A stretch of 64,000 nucleotides of DNA, from contig CAJTUA010000013.1 in assembly GCA_910579615.1 (NCBI GenBank), positions 53,161-117,160 on the forward strand, read 5' to 3'. A program made the position numbers and the translations under genes. Shown in pieces: positions 46,415-53,590 of the stretch. The notes under the pieces were generated by a model, which saw only the letters and a list, made by a program, of their open reading frames with translations, did not search any database and was not told where the DNA came from. Numbering within the stretch: position 1 is the first letter of the stretch; the number at the start of each line of letters is the position of its first letter. This DNA is from an uncultured Lachnospiraceae bacterium (GTDB taxonomy: Bacteria > Bacillota > Clostridia > Lachnospirales > Lachnospiraceae).

Positions 46415-47752
46415 TCAAGACAATATGTCCTCTCCCTTACAATTACGCCAGTCTTTTAGCCAATCAACCAACATTTTTCCTATTTGCAGCTTTCTTGTAA
46501 TTTCCTCAAAATCTCCATTGTCTGAATGGGCAAAATTGATAACTAAATCTGGATTTTCTTGAAGTTCCTGAGCAATCAACTCTGTTTCTTGCGGATTACC
46601 ATATGACTCATATCTATCTATTCTCGTCTTCTTAAATCGTTCTAATGCCTCATCTTCTAATTTTTCCTTATGTGTACCAATACGTATAGGTGAAAATCCT
46701 CTGTTCTCAATATATGCTTTAAACTCTTTGCATTCCTTTTCATGCTTATACACCGGAATCACACGCATAAGCATCATTTCAGCTTCCTGTGAATAATTTT
46801 CACATAAATAAACAAATACAAACTGAAACATAAGATAGCGAAAACTATCTTCTATATAATATGGATCTATCGATAACTCAGGGGGAACTACCAACGTTCT
46901 ACTTTCATCAGCACATTCAAGCATAGACGAAAATAACGGAACATCTCTGTAATATAAAACAACCTTTTTATCATTTGAAAAATCTGTATGATAAGACACA
47001 TTACAAAAAGAATACAAATAATAGCATGGACTTCCGACTGTACTATCATTGATATCTCTTTGCATATCGTAGGCTTCTTTTTCTTCTATATCGCTCTCAT
47101 TAAAAACAATATAAACTTTATAATCTGGATCTGTTTTATAATAATAAAAAAACTGGCTAACCCCTGATTTATCCATCTCCCCATCCACCATTTCCCAGCC
47201 ATCAATATCTTTCAAATAAAACTTGGCTCGCTGTGAAGGATTATACAATAGACCAAAACGCCGCTTCCACAAAATCTCAGTATCATATATATCTGCAGTT
47301 TCTGTTTTAGGTGTATTAGTATCGCCTTTTCGCGTATATATGGCACCTTTAAATATTGGTTTTCCTTGACCTTTGTAATCTTCTAATAAATAAAAAGGTG
47401 TATTATTACTTTGCTTAATTACAATAATATCCAATTCTTTTTCTCTAAATAAAATAGTTTTAACATACACTTCAGGAACATATCCACCTGCCCATCTAAG
47501 TCCATGATTAAGCAAATCAATAACCTTTTGCTGGTTTTTACGATTTTGCGATTCAACACCAACAACTTCATAGGTTTCATCTTTAACTCCAATTATAATA
47601 TAGCAATCCCGATTTGCAGGACTATTCGCCATACAAATAATATCATGCACAAAATCTGTATTATGCGAATACCATTGCTGTTTAAAATCCCAATATGCAC
47701 CTTCTGTCTTACGGCTAATCAATTCTAAAATTTCAAATTCTATATCGTCCAT
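46415..47752 (-). CDS. Schlafen AlbA_2-domain protein
   Basis: A 445-aa protein. Residues about 10-130 form an AlbA_2 (Schlafen core) domain: TEGAYWDFKQQW, DIICMANSPANRDCYIIIGV and a later GAIYTRKGDTNTPKT. In other proteins this domain binds or cleaves RNA, including tRNA, or binds DNA. The remaining 300 residues, Tyr- and Glu-rich, are not recognised. Its position in a defence island next to a NACHT protein suggests a stress or antiphage role. Low GC like its neighbours. No strong ribosome site is visible before the ATG. Confidence 0.8.
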   Translation of the reverse strand: MDDIEFEILELISRKTEGAYWDFKQQWYSHNTDFVHDIICMANSPANRDCYIIIGVKDETYEVVGVESQNRKNQQKVIDLLNHGLRWAGGYVPEVYVKTILFREKELDIIVIKQSNNTPFYLLEDYKGQGKPIFKGAIYTRKGDTNTPKTETADIYDTEILWKRRFGLLYNPSQRAKFYLKDIDGWEMVDGEMDKSGVSQFFYYYKTDPDYKVYIVFNESDIEEKEAYDMQRDINDSTVGSPCYYLYSFCNVSYHTDFSNDKKVVLYYRDVPLFSSMLECADESRTLVVPPELSIDPYYIEDSFRYLMFQFVFVYLCENYSQEAEMMLMRVIPVYKHEKECKEFKAYIENRGFSPIRIGTHKEKLEDEALERFKKTRIDRYESYGNPQETELIAQELQENPDLVINFAHSDNGDFEEITRKLQIGKMLVDWLKDWRNCKGEDILS

Positions 47753-48628
47753 TTTTGCTTTGTTCTCCTATTTTTAATACATTTTCATTTTACTATTCTA
47801 TTTCTTAGTATTAAAAAACTAACAAAACTTCAACAAACTATGCTATCCTACTTGCAGCAATACAAATTTGAAGAAGGCATCATTATGTTGAAGTTCCAAA
47901 ATAACAATATTACATCTATAGTAATTTTTAAAGACTTTATATAAATAATTTTATCATCATTGATGTTCTATACTGTTGTTACACCCCGCAAAAGACCACC
48001 CATAGGCAGTACACCAAAGATGTGAGGTTGTTCGCCACCTGGATTATTCCTATCAGCATCCACTATCATGATCTACACAGTTCAAATTTTTCTATTGCAG
48101 TTATTTGTTCGGAACAGCTAATAGCAATACTATAAAAATATCATATTTTTTTCCAAGATGCAAGCTTCTTTCGTCAAATTATGGTAAAATTCACTCAAGA
48201 GATTCTAACTTATCCTGCCTTTGTACTATCCTTCTTTTTCTGGTAAACTACTTTCGGATTCAAAGACAGTACGATTTTTGTCAATTTATCTACACTGGAC
48301 ATTGCCTGCTTGGATATCGCCAACTTGGTGCGTGATGCCCTTGCAAATGATGCTGTCCCAATCTCATGGCAGCCATTGAACCAGCCAGAACAATCGCCAA
48401 TGTCCTGATCAACCTTGCAAAAGAAGAATGATTTTTAAGTTTATGGTGTATAACCAAAGGGATAGCATTCTGTGCCTTCTCTTTTACAGCTTCCCTTTCC
48501 TGCTGGTATCATAATTTCTTGTTCTATCCCTTACAAATACTACCTCCGATACTCCATTTCTTTTAATACTTCCACAAAGTTCCCCTATATACCATTTCCC
48601 GCTTTTCTTATATTTTAATCTGAGTAGT
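47753..48628. other. Gene-poor stretch with possible gene remnants
   Basis: Around 48280-48432 (plus strand) protein-like fragments appear in different frames (for instance DIANLVRDALANDAVPIS and EPARTIANVLINLAKEE), suggesting a decayed gene, but no intact frame remains. It separates the AT-rich cargo from the ICE transfer module. Confidence 0.35.
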
Positions 48629-49504
48629 TCAAGGGGGATGCAAACTGACCCCCTCCCCCATCCACGATAAAAACAAACAGTAAACAGATGGACAATTCCT
48701 TATTCTTCCATTTACTTGCCTACTTAAAAAAATATGTATCCTTTGAAGACAGATGCTAAAACTCCCAGTCCAAAAATGAACCAAGGTACAGTCTAACAAA
48801 CATCTATATGGATAGAACACACTTTTCTTCTTAGGCACTATATTAAACTTTTTCGGTGGGTACTCCATTCGTATTGTTCCCTTTCCTCTCACATAACAAT
48901 CTCTCAACGTTCCCTTTTTCTTTTCCCCTTCTTCCTTCTTTTTCAGGTTCTCAAAACCAATATGCTCCACCTCTGTCCCCTGTGGCATTCCATCAGAAAT
49001 ATCCTGTTTCTGTTCCTCTTTGATACTGGAGGAATTATCCGTGGCAGATTTCGAATCTTTCCCTGCATCCGGACTGTCATTATTCCCCACCCCATCCCGC
49101 TTCTGTTGCGGCATCAACGTATACAGGTTACTACTCTGCCCCCGGTTCTTCTCCCGGAACCTTGCCTCCTTGCTAATATAGCCCTCATCCACCAACTCCC
49201 GCAACGCGCGCTTTACCGTCGATACCGAAATATGAAGCTGCTCCGCCATCGTAGAAATCGCCGGAAAACAGGTCAGCTCCTGATTCGAGCGGTCAATCAG
49301 GTAAATCAATACCGATAATGCCCTGCTTTTCAAGCTACTTGCGTATGCCTGTTCTTTCAATTTCGCCTGTTCTGTCTTCATTCCAACCCCTTTTCTGGCA
49401 AAAAAAGAGAAACCTTCATGGTACTGAAAAGAAAAGTCTTCCATGTGGTTTCTCTGCTTTTGCCCTAAATATACATCTGCCATCGTTACTTTTGCTGTTT
49501 GCAC
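48629..49504 (-). CDS. Winged-helix ICE protein, C-terminus possibly out of frame
   Basis: A 291-aa frame. Residues about 50-130 contain a winged-helix domain (SRALSVLIYLIDRSNQELTC, then STMAEQLHISVSTVKRALRE and GYISKEARFREKNRGQSSNLY) like replication-initiator or GntR-type DNA-binding proteins found in ICEs. A polar linker follows. The last about 60 residues (VFYPYRCLLDCTLVHFWTGSF) are Cys/His/Phe-rich and unlike the rest, which suggests a frameshift or truncation near 48850. The start may be GTG at 49504 or ATG at 49483; neither has a good ribosome site. Confidence 0.65.
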   Translation of the reverse strand: MQTAKVTMADVYLGQKQRNHMEDFSFQYHEGFSFFARKGVGMKTEQAKLKEQAYASSLKSRALSVLIYLIDRSNQELTCFPAISTMAEQLHISVSTVKRALRELVDEGYISKEARFREKNRGQSSNLYTLMPQQKRDGVGNNDSPDAGKDSKSATDNSSSIKEEQKQDISDGMPQGTEVEHIGFENLKKKEEGEKKKGTLRDCYVRGKGTIRMEYPPKKFNIVPKKKSVFYPYRCLLDCTLVHFWTGSFSICLQRIHIFLSRQVNGRIRNCPSVYCLFLSWMGEGVSLHPP

Positions 49505-49522
49505 CAGGATAGCCCTATTATC

Positions 49523-50083
49523 CTAAACCAATCTTTTTAGCTCCAACATGATTTTTGCTCCGTCTTGAAATCCCTGTTGGTAAGCAATTTCCCCGTATAT
49601 TGCGCAGTATGCACTGTCCGCCATTAGCGCCTTTTCCACCTCCCCCCATTGTTCCTCCGTCAATTTAATCTTCCTCAGCCTATTGCATTTTTTCCTTTTC
49701 AACCTCTCTGACTGTTGATAGCCTGTGTCCTTTTGAAAAACATCACCCAATATGGCATTCAGTTCTTGCCTGGAAATAACATCTGGTATTGTCCCTTCTG
49801 GTTTTTCCCTCATATTTTTCACCCCATCCTGAAATCCCTGCCGGTAAGCGAGCTCCCCGTATATTGCACAATATGAGTTGTCCGCCATAAGTGCCTCTTC
49901 CACCTCTTCCCATTGTTCCTCCGTCAAGCCGATTTCCTTCAGCCTGTCACACTTTTGCCTTTTCAACTGTTCTGACTGTTGGTAGCCTGCATCCTTTTGC
50001 AAGGCATCATCCAATGCATTGTCTAGTCTTTCCTCGATAATGATGTCCATCAATTTTTCATCCAGACTTTCTTCTGCCCTCAT
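49523..50083 (-). CDS. DUF6809-like protein with internal duplication
   Basis: A 186-aa charged protein built from two copies of a 70-residue unit (about 22-92 and 112-182). Each copy contains KDAGYQQSEQLKRQKCDRL or its variant, GLTEEQWEEVEEALMAD and CAIYGELAYRQGFQDG. It resembles the DUF6809 proteins of Lachnospiraceae mobile elements, whose function is unknown. It is transcribed away from the first XRE gene, with the palindrome at 50121-50136 between them. AAGGAG precedes its start. Confidence 0.7.
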   Translation of the reverse strand: MRAEESLDEKLMDIIIEERLDNALDDALQKDAGYQQSEQLKRQKCDRLKEIGLTEEQWEEVEEALMADNSYCAIYGELAYRQGFQDGVKNMREKPEGTIPDVISRQELNAILGDVFQKDTGYQQSERLKRKKCNRLRKIKLTEEQWGEVEKALMADSAYCAIYGEIAYQQGFQDGAKIMLELKRLV

Positions 50084-50120
50084 ATACTTACTCCTTTCTC
50101 GAACTTATGTTTCTGTTACA

Positions 50121-50136
50121 AGTATTATAATACTTA
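50121..50136. promoter_or_regulatory. Palindromic operator upstream of the first XRE gene
   Basis: AAGTATTATAATACTT is a perfect 16-bp palindrome in the divergent region between the DUF6809-like gene and XRE gene 1; its centre contains TATAAT. A related half-site CAAGTATAGAATAA follows at 50161. The same pair of motifs at the same about 40-bp spacing precedes XRE gene 2. Confidence 0.7.
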
Positions 50137-50220
50137 TCGCAGATTACAAAAACACTATATCAAGTATAGAATAAGATTGCAAGCAAAACAAATTACTCAA
50201 TGGATAACAGGAGGCAAAAA

Positions 50221-50460
50221 ATGGATGAAGATTATGGTCATTTGGAAATTCGTCTGGCTGAACTTATAAAAGAAAAGGGAATGAACCGAAACCAGGTAGC
50301 AATCCGAGCCGCTATGAACTGGAAACAGGTAGACAACTATTGTAACAATGACATTACCCGTCTTGACACCTTCGTCCTTTGCAAACTATGTACGGTCCTG
50401 GAATGCGAAATACAAGATTTGCTGACTTTTATCCCCGCAGACAGAGAAGGGGACTGCTGA
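50221..50460 (+). CDS. XRE/Cro-type regulator 1
   Basis: A 79-aa one-domain regulator (HTH_26 type): IRLAELIKEKGMNRNQVAIR, AAMNWKQVDNYCNNDITRLD and LCKLCTVLECEIQDLLTFIP. Start at 50221 with AGGAGG upstream. It is a paralogue of the protein encoded at 50717-50947, and the two share operator-like palindromes, suggesting autoregulation and cross-regulation of the ICE transfer or divergent gene. Confidence 0.88.
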   Translation: MDEDYGHLEIRLAELIKEKGMNRNQVAIRAAMNWKQVDNYCNNDITRLDTFVLCKLCTVLECEIQDLLTFIPADREGDC

Positions 50461-50516
50461 TTACCATTTAAAGTAAATATCCAAAAGCGCCTGATAGAAC
50501 ATATATTTCTGTAGTT

Positions 50517-50530
50517 AGTATTATAATACT
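50517..50530. promoter_or_regulatory. Palindromic operator upstream of the second XRE gene
   Basis: AGTATTATAATACT, a perfect 14-bp palindrome identical to the core of the 50121 site, followed 40 bp later by CAAGTATAAAATAA (50557-50570), as in copy 1. Confidence 0.7.
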
Positions 50531-50716
50531 TGTTTAGGGTTATCAGGGTTCAGTAACAAGTATAAAATAAAATTATATATCTGGCATAAGATAGCTGCCG
50601 GATATATTTCCTGTAGACTCGTATGAAAATGTAACTGCCACAAGGTGGTCGTGTCTGTCCGGTCAGTGATTTTCGACGGTTAACCATATAGAAACCAGTG
50701 ATATGGGGGTGATGTT

Positions 50717-50947
50717 GTGGAAGAAAATTATGGGCATATCGAAATCCGCTTAAACGAACTATTAAAACAAAAGGGCTTAAGTAAAAATAAGCTGTCCTAT
50801 AAAGCCGAGATGAATTGGAAGCAGATTGACAACTACTGTACCAATAACATCACACGGCTGGATGTGTATGTCTTGTGCAAACTTTGCACTGTGTTGGAAT
50901 GCGAGATACAGGATTTACTGGTATTCTTTCCTCCCGAAAAGAAATAA
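50717..50947 (+). CDS. XRE/Cro-type regulator 2
   Basis: A 76-aa paralogue of regulator 1, with about two-thirds identity (IRLNELLKQKGLSKNKLSYK, AEMNWKQIDNYCTNNITRLD, VLCKLCTVLECEIQDLLVFF). It starts with GTG; GGGGTGATG lies just upstream. Duplication included the operator region, so the pair probably evolved from one regulated gene. It converges with the TadZ-like gene. Confidence 0.87.
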   Translation: MEENYGHIEIRLNELLKQKGLSKNKLSYKAEMNWKQIDNYCTNNITRLDVYVLCKLCTVLECEIQDLLVFFPPEKK

Positions 50948-50979
50948 TGCCTGGCAGGGAACTTGCCTCTCCTGTATAT

Positions 50980-51999
50980 CTATTTTCCAAGGATATATTC
51001 CGCCACAATCTCCTTATACACCCCTCCATTACACCCGCCATCCGTCAGTTCCGGTTGGTAACCGGGAAACCGTACCTTGTGCCATTCATTCTGGAAGGCT
51101 TCTGTTAGTTCCTCCTTCACCTCATCCACCACAAACGGGCAAAGCAACCATGCATCCACCCCGGTAAACTCCCTTTGCAGCCGCACACTGAAGCCCAATT
51201 CATGCGGTTTCGTGCCGCATACCAAGAGTTTCAGACCTGCACATTCCAAAATATCCCACCTCCCATTCATGGCATCCCCAAGATCATATACATGGAAATT
51301 TACATCCCACTGTGGCTCCCTCCAACCATAATGGACTCCTTCATATTTCCACCCATCTGCTTCCTGCTCCATACCATACCCCCGTGCAAGCGCCTCCAGA
51401 TGCCCGCTCTGGTTTGCCTCGATATAGCAGACGGACGCGCCCACACGCGCCAACCATGTACACAGCCCGATTGCAATGGTGGTCGTTCCAATCCTTGCCT
51501 GCGAACCTACGACAGCAATCATTACGTTCCTGCATTTGAAATCATACTGCTCAACTTCCTCACGTCCTCGTTTTTGTGTTTCCCTTTGCACTTTCGGCAC
51601 ATACCGCGTCATCCCTCCCTCGCTTAGGCACTCGGTAATCTCCTGTTGCATCCCCCGGATTTCCGTATCACACACGATATTCGTTACACCATTCTCCAAC
51701 AGCGCCCCAAACAGAACATCCGACCGTCTCAGTCCCTCACAAATCACTGTCACCCGCGCAGAATACATGGTCAGAAATTCCCGGATTGCCTGAACAAATT
51801 CCTCATCTGTATCCCCAAATGCCATCCGGTCAAGCACAACCTCCGTAAAATGCGAGAAATTTCGCATATCATAGATGACAAACTGTTTCAGCACAAAGCT
51901 CCCCACCAGTTTCTTGATAACCTTCCCGCCCTCCGGTTCATAAAACCCGGTAAAATCCAATAAATTTGTATGCTGCGGGGATGATAAATATAAAATCAT
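50980..51999 (-). CDS. TadZ/CpaE-like MinD-family ATPase
   Basis: A 339-aa protein with an N-terminal receiver-like region (1-130) and a deviant-Walker P-loop ATPase domain (VVGSQARIGTTTIAIGLCTW near 165). In Tad pilus systems TadZ/CpaE places the secretion apparatus at the cell pole or membrane. The last part (DGGCNGGVYKEIVAEYIL) is typical of ICE-borne relatives. It carries AGGAGG before the ATG and is the most downstream gene of the minus-strand transfer module, separated from the others by the toxin-antitoxin locus. Confidence 0.75.
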   Translation of the reverse strand: MILYLSSPQHTNLLDFTGFYEPEGGKVIKKLVGSFVLKQFVIYDMRNFSHFTEVVLDRMAFGDTDEEFVQAIREFLTMYSARVTVICEGLRRSDVLFGALLENGVTNIVCDTEIRGMQQEITECLSEGGMTRYVPKVQRETQKRGREEVEQYDFKCRNVMIAVVGSQARIGTTTIAIGLCTWLARVGASVCYIEANQSGHLEALARGYGMEQEADGWKYEGVHYGWREPQWDVNFHVYDLGDAMNGRWDILECAGLKLLVCGTKPHELGFSVRLQREFTGVDAWLLCPFVVDEVKEELTEAFQNEWHKVRFPGYQPELTDGGCNGGVYKEIVAEYILGK

Positions 52000-52242
52000 A
52001 TTCTGCCGACCTCCTATTCCATTTCGTCCTTTCCTCCACCCACCAAAATGATCTTTCTGTAATTATTTTGATACAAAGCACCTGTTTTAGCGCAACAAAA
52101 AAGGCAGACTGCTCTGCCTCTCTTTCAACATATTCTCAGATTCCTGTTTCAATCCCTGTGCGCTTCGCTATCCATTCAAAATCCGTATCATTAAGACCAA
52201 ACCATACATTAAACTATCTTTCATAAATCTTTGAATCTTTCT

Positions 52243-52271
52243 TGCCATCCCACGAAAAATGTCGTATAATA
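52243..52271 (+). promoter_or_regulatory. Promoter of the type I toxin mRNA
   Basis: TTGCCA (52243-52248), exact 17-bp spacer, TATAAT (52266-52271). The predicted start near 52278 gives a leader of about 115 bases before the toxin ATG, typical of type I toxins whose translation is held back by leader structure. Confidence 0.75.
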
Positions 52272-52393
52272 TCGCCAGGAAGTAATCGTGTTACAAGGTG
52301 GTAGCCTCCCTAACTTTCATAAGGTGGAAATCTTCACCCTGCCATTCGGCATGATCCCATCACGGGAAATATGAAAGCGGGAGGTGGTGCAGA

Positions 52394-52492
52394 ATGGATA
52401 CATACGAAGTTTTAAGCCTGCTGTTTTTGGCAGGTTCGTTCCTGATGGCATTGCTTACCTACTTAGATGGTAGGAACAATAAGCGAAAATAA
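52394..52492 (+). CDS. Type I toxin, 32-aa holin-like membrane peptide
   Basis: The peptide MDTYEVLSLLFLAGSFLMAL continues with LTYLDGRNNKRK: one membrane helix and a basic tail. This is the pattern of the putative holin-like toxins related to TxpA/BsrG/Fst. GGGAGGTGG lies 11 bases before the ATG. The gene has its own consensus promoter and a shared terminator with an opposing promoter. Such peptides damage the membrane when their antisense RNA is lost, and would stabilise the ICE in its host. Confidence 0.82.
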   Translation: MDTYEVLSLLFLAGSFLMALLTYLDGRNNKRK

Positions 52493-52583
52493 ATAAACCT
52501 ACCTTGTTTCTTGGCCAGACTCAGGTAGGTTTATTTTGCCTAATGGGAGGTTAACCACTTTGTGGGCGGTTGCTTCCTTCTTG
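52480..52583 (-). ncRNA. Predicted antisense antitoxin RNA
   Basis: Transcription from the minus-strand promoter at 52589-52617 would begin near 52582 and run into the hairpin at 52491-52536, giving an RNA of about 100 bases that overlaps the 3' end of the toxin mRNA. This convergent arrangement is that of the Fst/RNAII and TxpA/RatA systems. Ends are predicted, not observed. Confidence 0.6.
52491..52536. terminator. Bidirectional terminator of the toxin-antitoxin locus
   Basis: AAATAAACCTACCT (52491-52504) pairs perfectly with AGGTAGGTTTATTT (52523-52536) around an 18-base loop. The A- and T-rich arms give U-rich ends in both directions. It starts right at the toxin stop codon. Confidence 0.88.
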
Positions 52584-52588
52584 TTCCT

Positions 52589-52617
52589 ATCATATCATAC
52601 TCCAAAAACATTTGCAA
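52589..52617 (-). promoter_or_regulatory. Promoter of the antisense antitoxin RNA
   Basis: On the minus strand TTGCAA (52612-52617), exact 17-bp spacer, TATGAT (52589-52594), 5/6 match to the -10 consensus. It points at the toxin gene and its terminator. Confidence 0.7.
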
Positions 52618-52651
52618 GATTTTTTGCCCCTTTCCGCAACAAAACTTTGAA

Positions 52652-53479
52652 TCATGGTTTCCCAACCGCCCAAAACGGACCGCCCGCCGTAGCCGCTTTC
52701 GCTGCCTCCCCAACAATGACTTCCAACTCCCACTCCTGCGTACTCCTGCCATAGCTCGCCGGGTCGGACACAAGGATTTTCCCTTCCTCGGTCATCCCCC
52801 GCAGGACAATAAAATGACCTCCCCTTGTAAAATGCCCCTCCCCCATGACCGCCACGACCAACTTCCCTCCCGAAAGCGCATCCACAATCCCCCATTCCGT
52901 CAGGTTTCCTTCCCATGTCAGCCCGTAAGCGGCTGCGGCAGATGGAACCAGGCTATGGTAGGAACCATTCCCCTCACAATAGTACCCATTCTCCACCGAC
53001 CATTCCGCCAACTCGGTTGGTTCATGCACTTCCCCTGTCAGCGCGGAAACCACTGTCGCCATGCAGACAACACCACACCCCGCCTGCCAGATGATATCCA
53101 AATCCCCATACGGCTCCTCCATCCACCTAGAATCAAACTGGCTATAATAAGTCATTTCCACTTCGCCATCCATAAACACAATCCCCTCGTAGGACTGCCC
53201 CACGCTATCCTGATAATCCTGCGAAAAAGCACTGATTTTCTGGTTATAGCCATACTCCTTCTGGAACGCCTCGATTACTGTTACCTCATTGCTCCCAAAT
53301 GCCCAGTCTATAAATTTTGTGATGGGACTTGTCAGCAGATACAGAACCAACGCAATCAAAAGCAGCAGAAAAATCACTGGGGAGAGGATGAACAGGAGCA
53401 GACGCTTCTTCGCCTGCCGCTCCTCCCGCTCCCGTTCCGCCAACATCACAAGGATTCTTGCCAATATCTTATCTGTCAT
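52652..53479 (-). CDS. Membrane-anchored C39-like peptidase of the transfer module
   Basis: A 275-aa protein. A basic cytoplasmic start and one membrane helix (about 25-50) put the rest outside the cell. The extracellular part is a C39-type papain-like domain: WQAGCGVVCMATV with catalytic Cys135, GGHFIVLRG with the His, and LVSDPASYGRS with the Asp. Family members process peptides or act on cell-wall links. Position just after the VirB4-like gene suggests a job in opening the wall for the secretion channel, comparable to the hydrolases of other T4SS, or in processing a secreted protein. Confidence 0.83.
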   Translation of the reverse strand: MTDKILARILVMLAEREREERQAKKRLLLFILSPVIFLLLLIALVLYLLTSPITKFIDWAFGSNEVTVIEAFQKEYGYNQKISAFSQDYQDSVGQSYEGIVFMDGEVEMTYYSQFDSRWMEEPYGDLDIIWQAGCGVVCMATVVSALTGEVHEPTELAEWSVENGYYCEGNGSYHSLVPSAAAAYGLTWEGNLTEWGIVDALSGGKLVVAVMGEGHFTRGGHFIVLRGMTEEGKILVSDPASYGRSTQEWELEVIVGEAAKAATAGGPFWAVGKP

Positions 53480-53590
53480 TCCCTACTGTCCTCCCATAAA
53501 TATCTTTCTTGTCGTCATCCTGCCTCCTCCACAGACATTTCTCTTTCTCCATCCTTACGGCCTCCCCGCAAATATTTCACCACCGTAATC

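Noticed and set aside
48105..48335. Plus-strand frame of 76 codons in the gene-poor stretch
   Set aside because: No start signal, Cys-rich chance composition; protein-like fragments nearby are in other frames.
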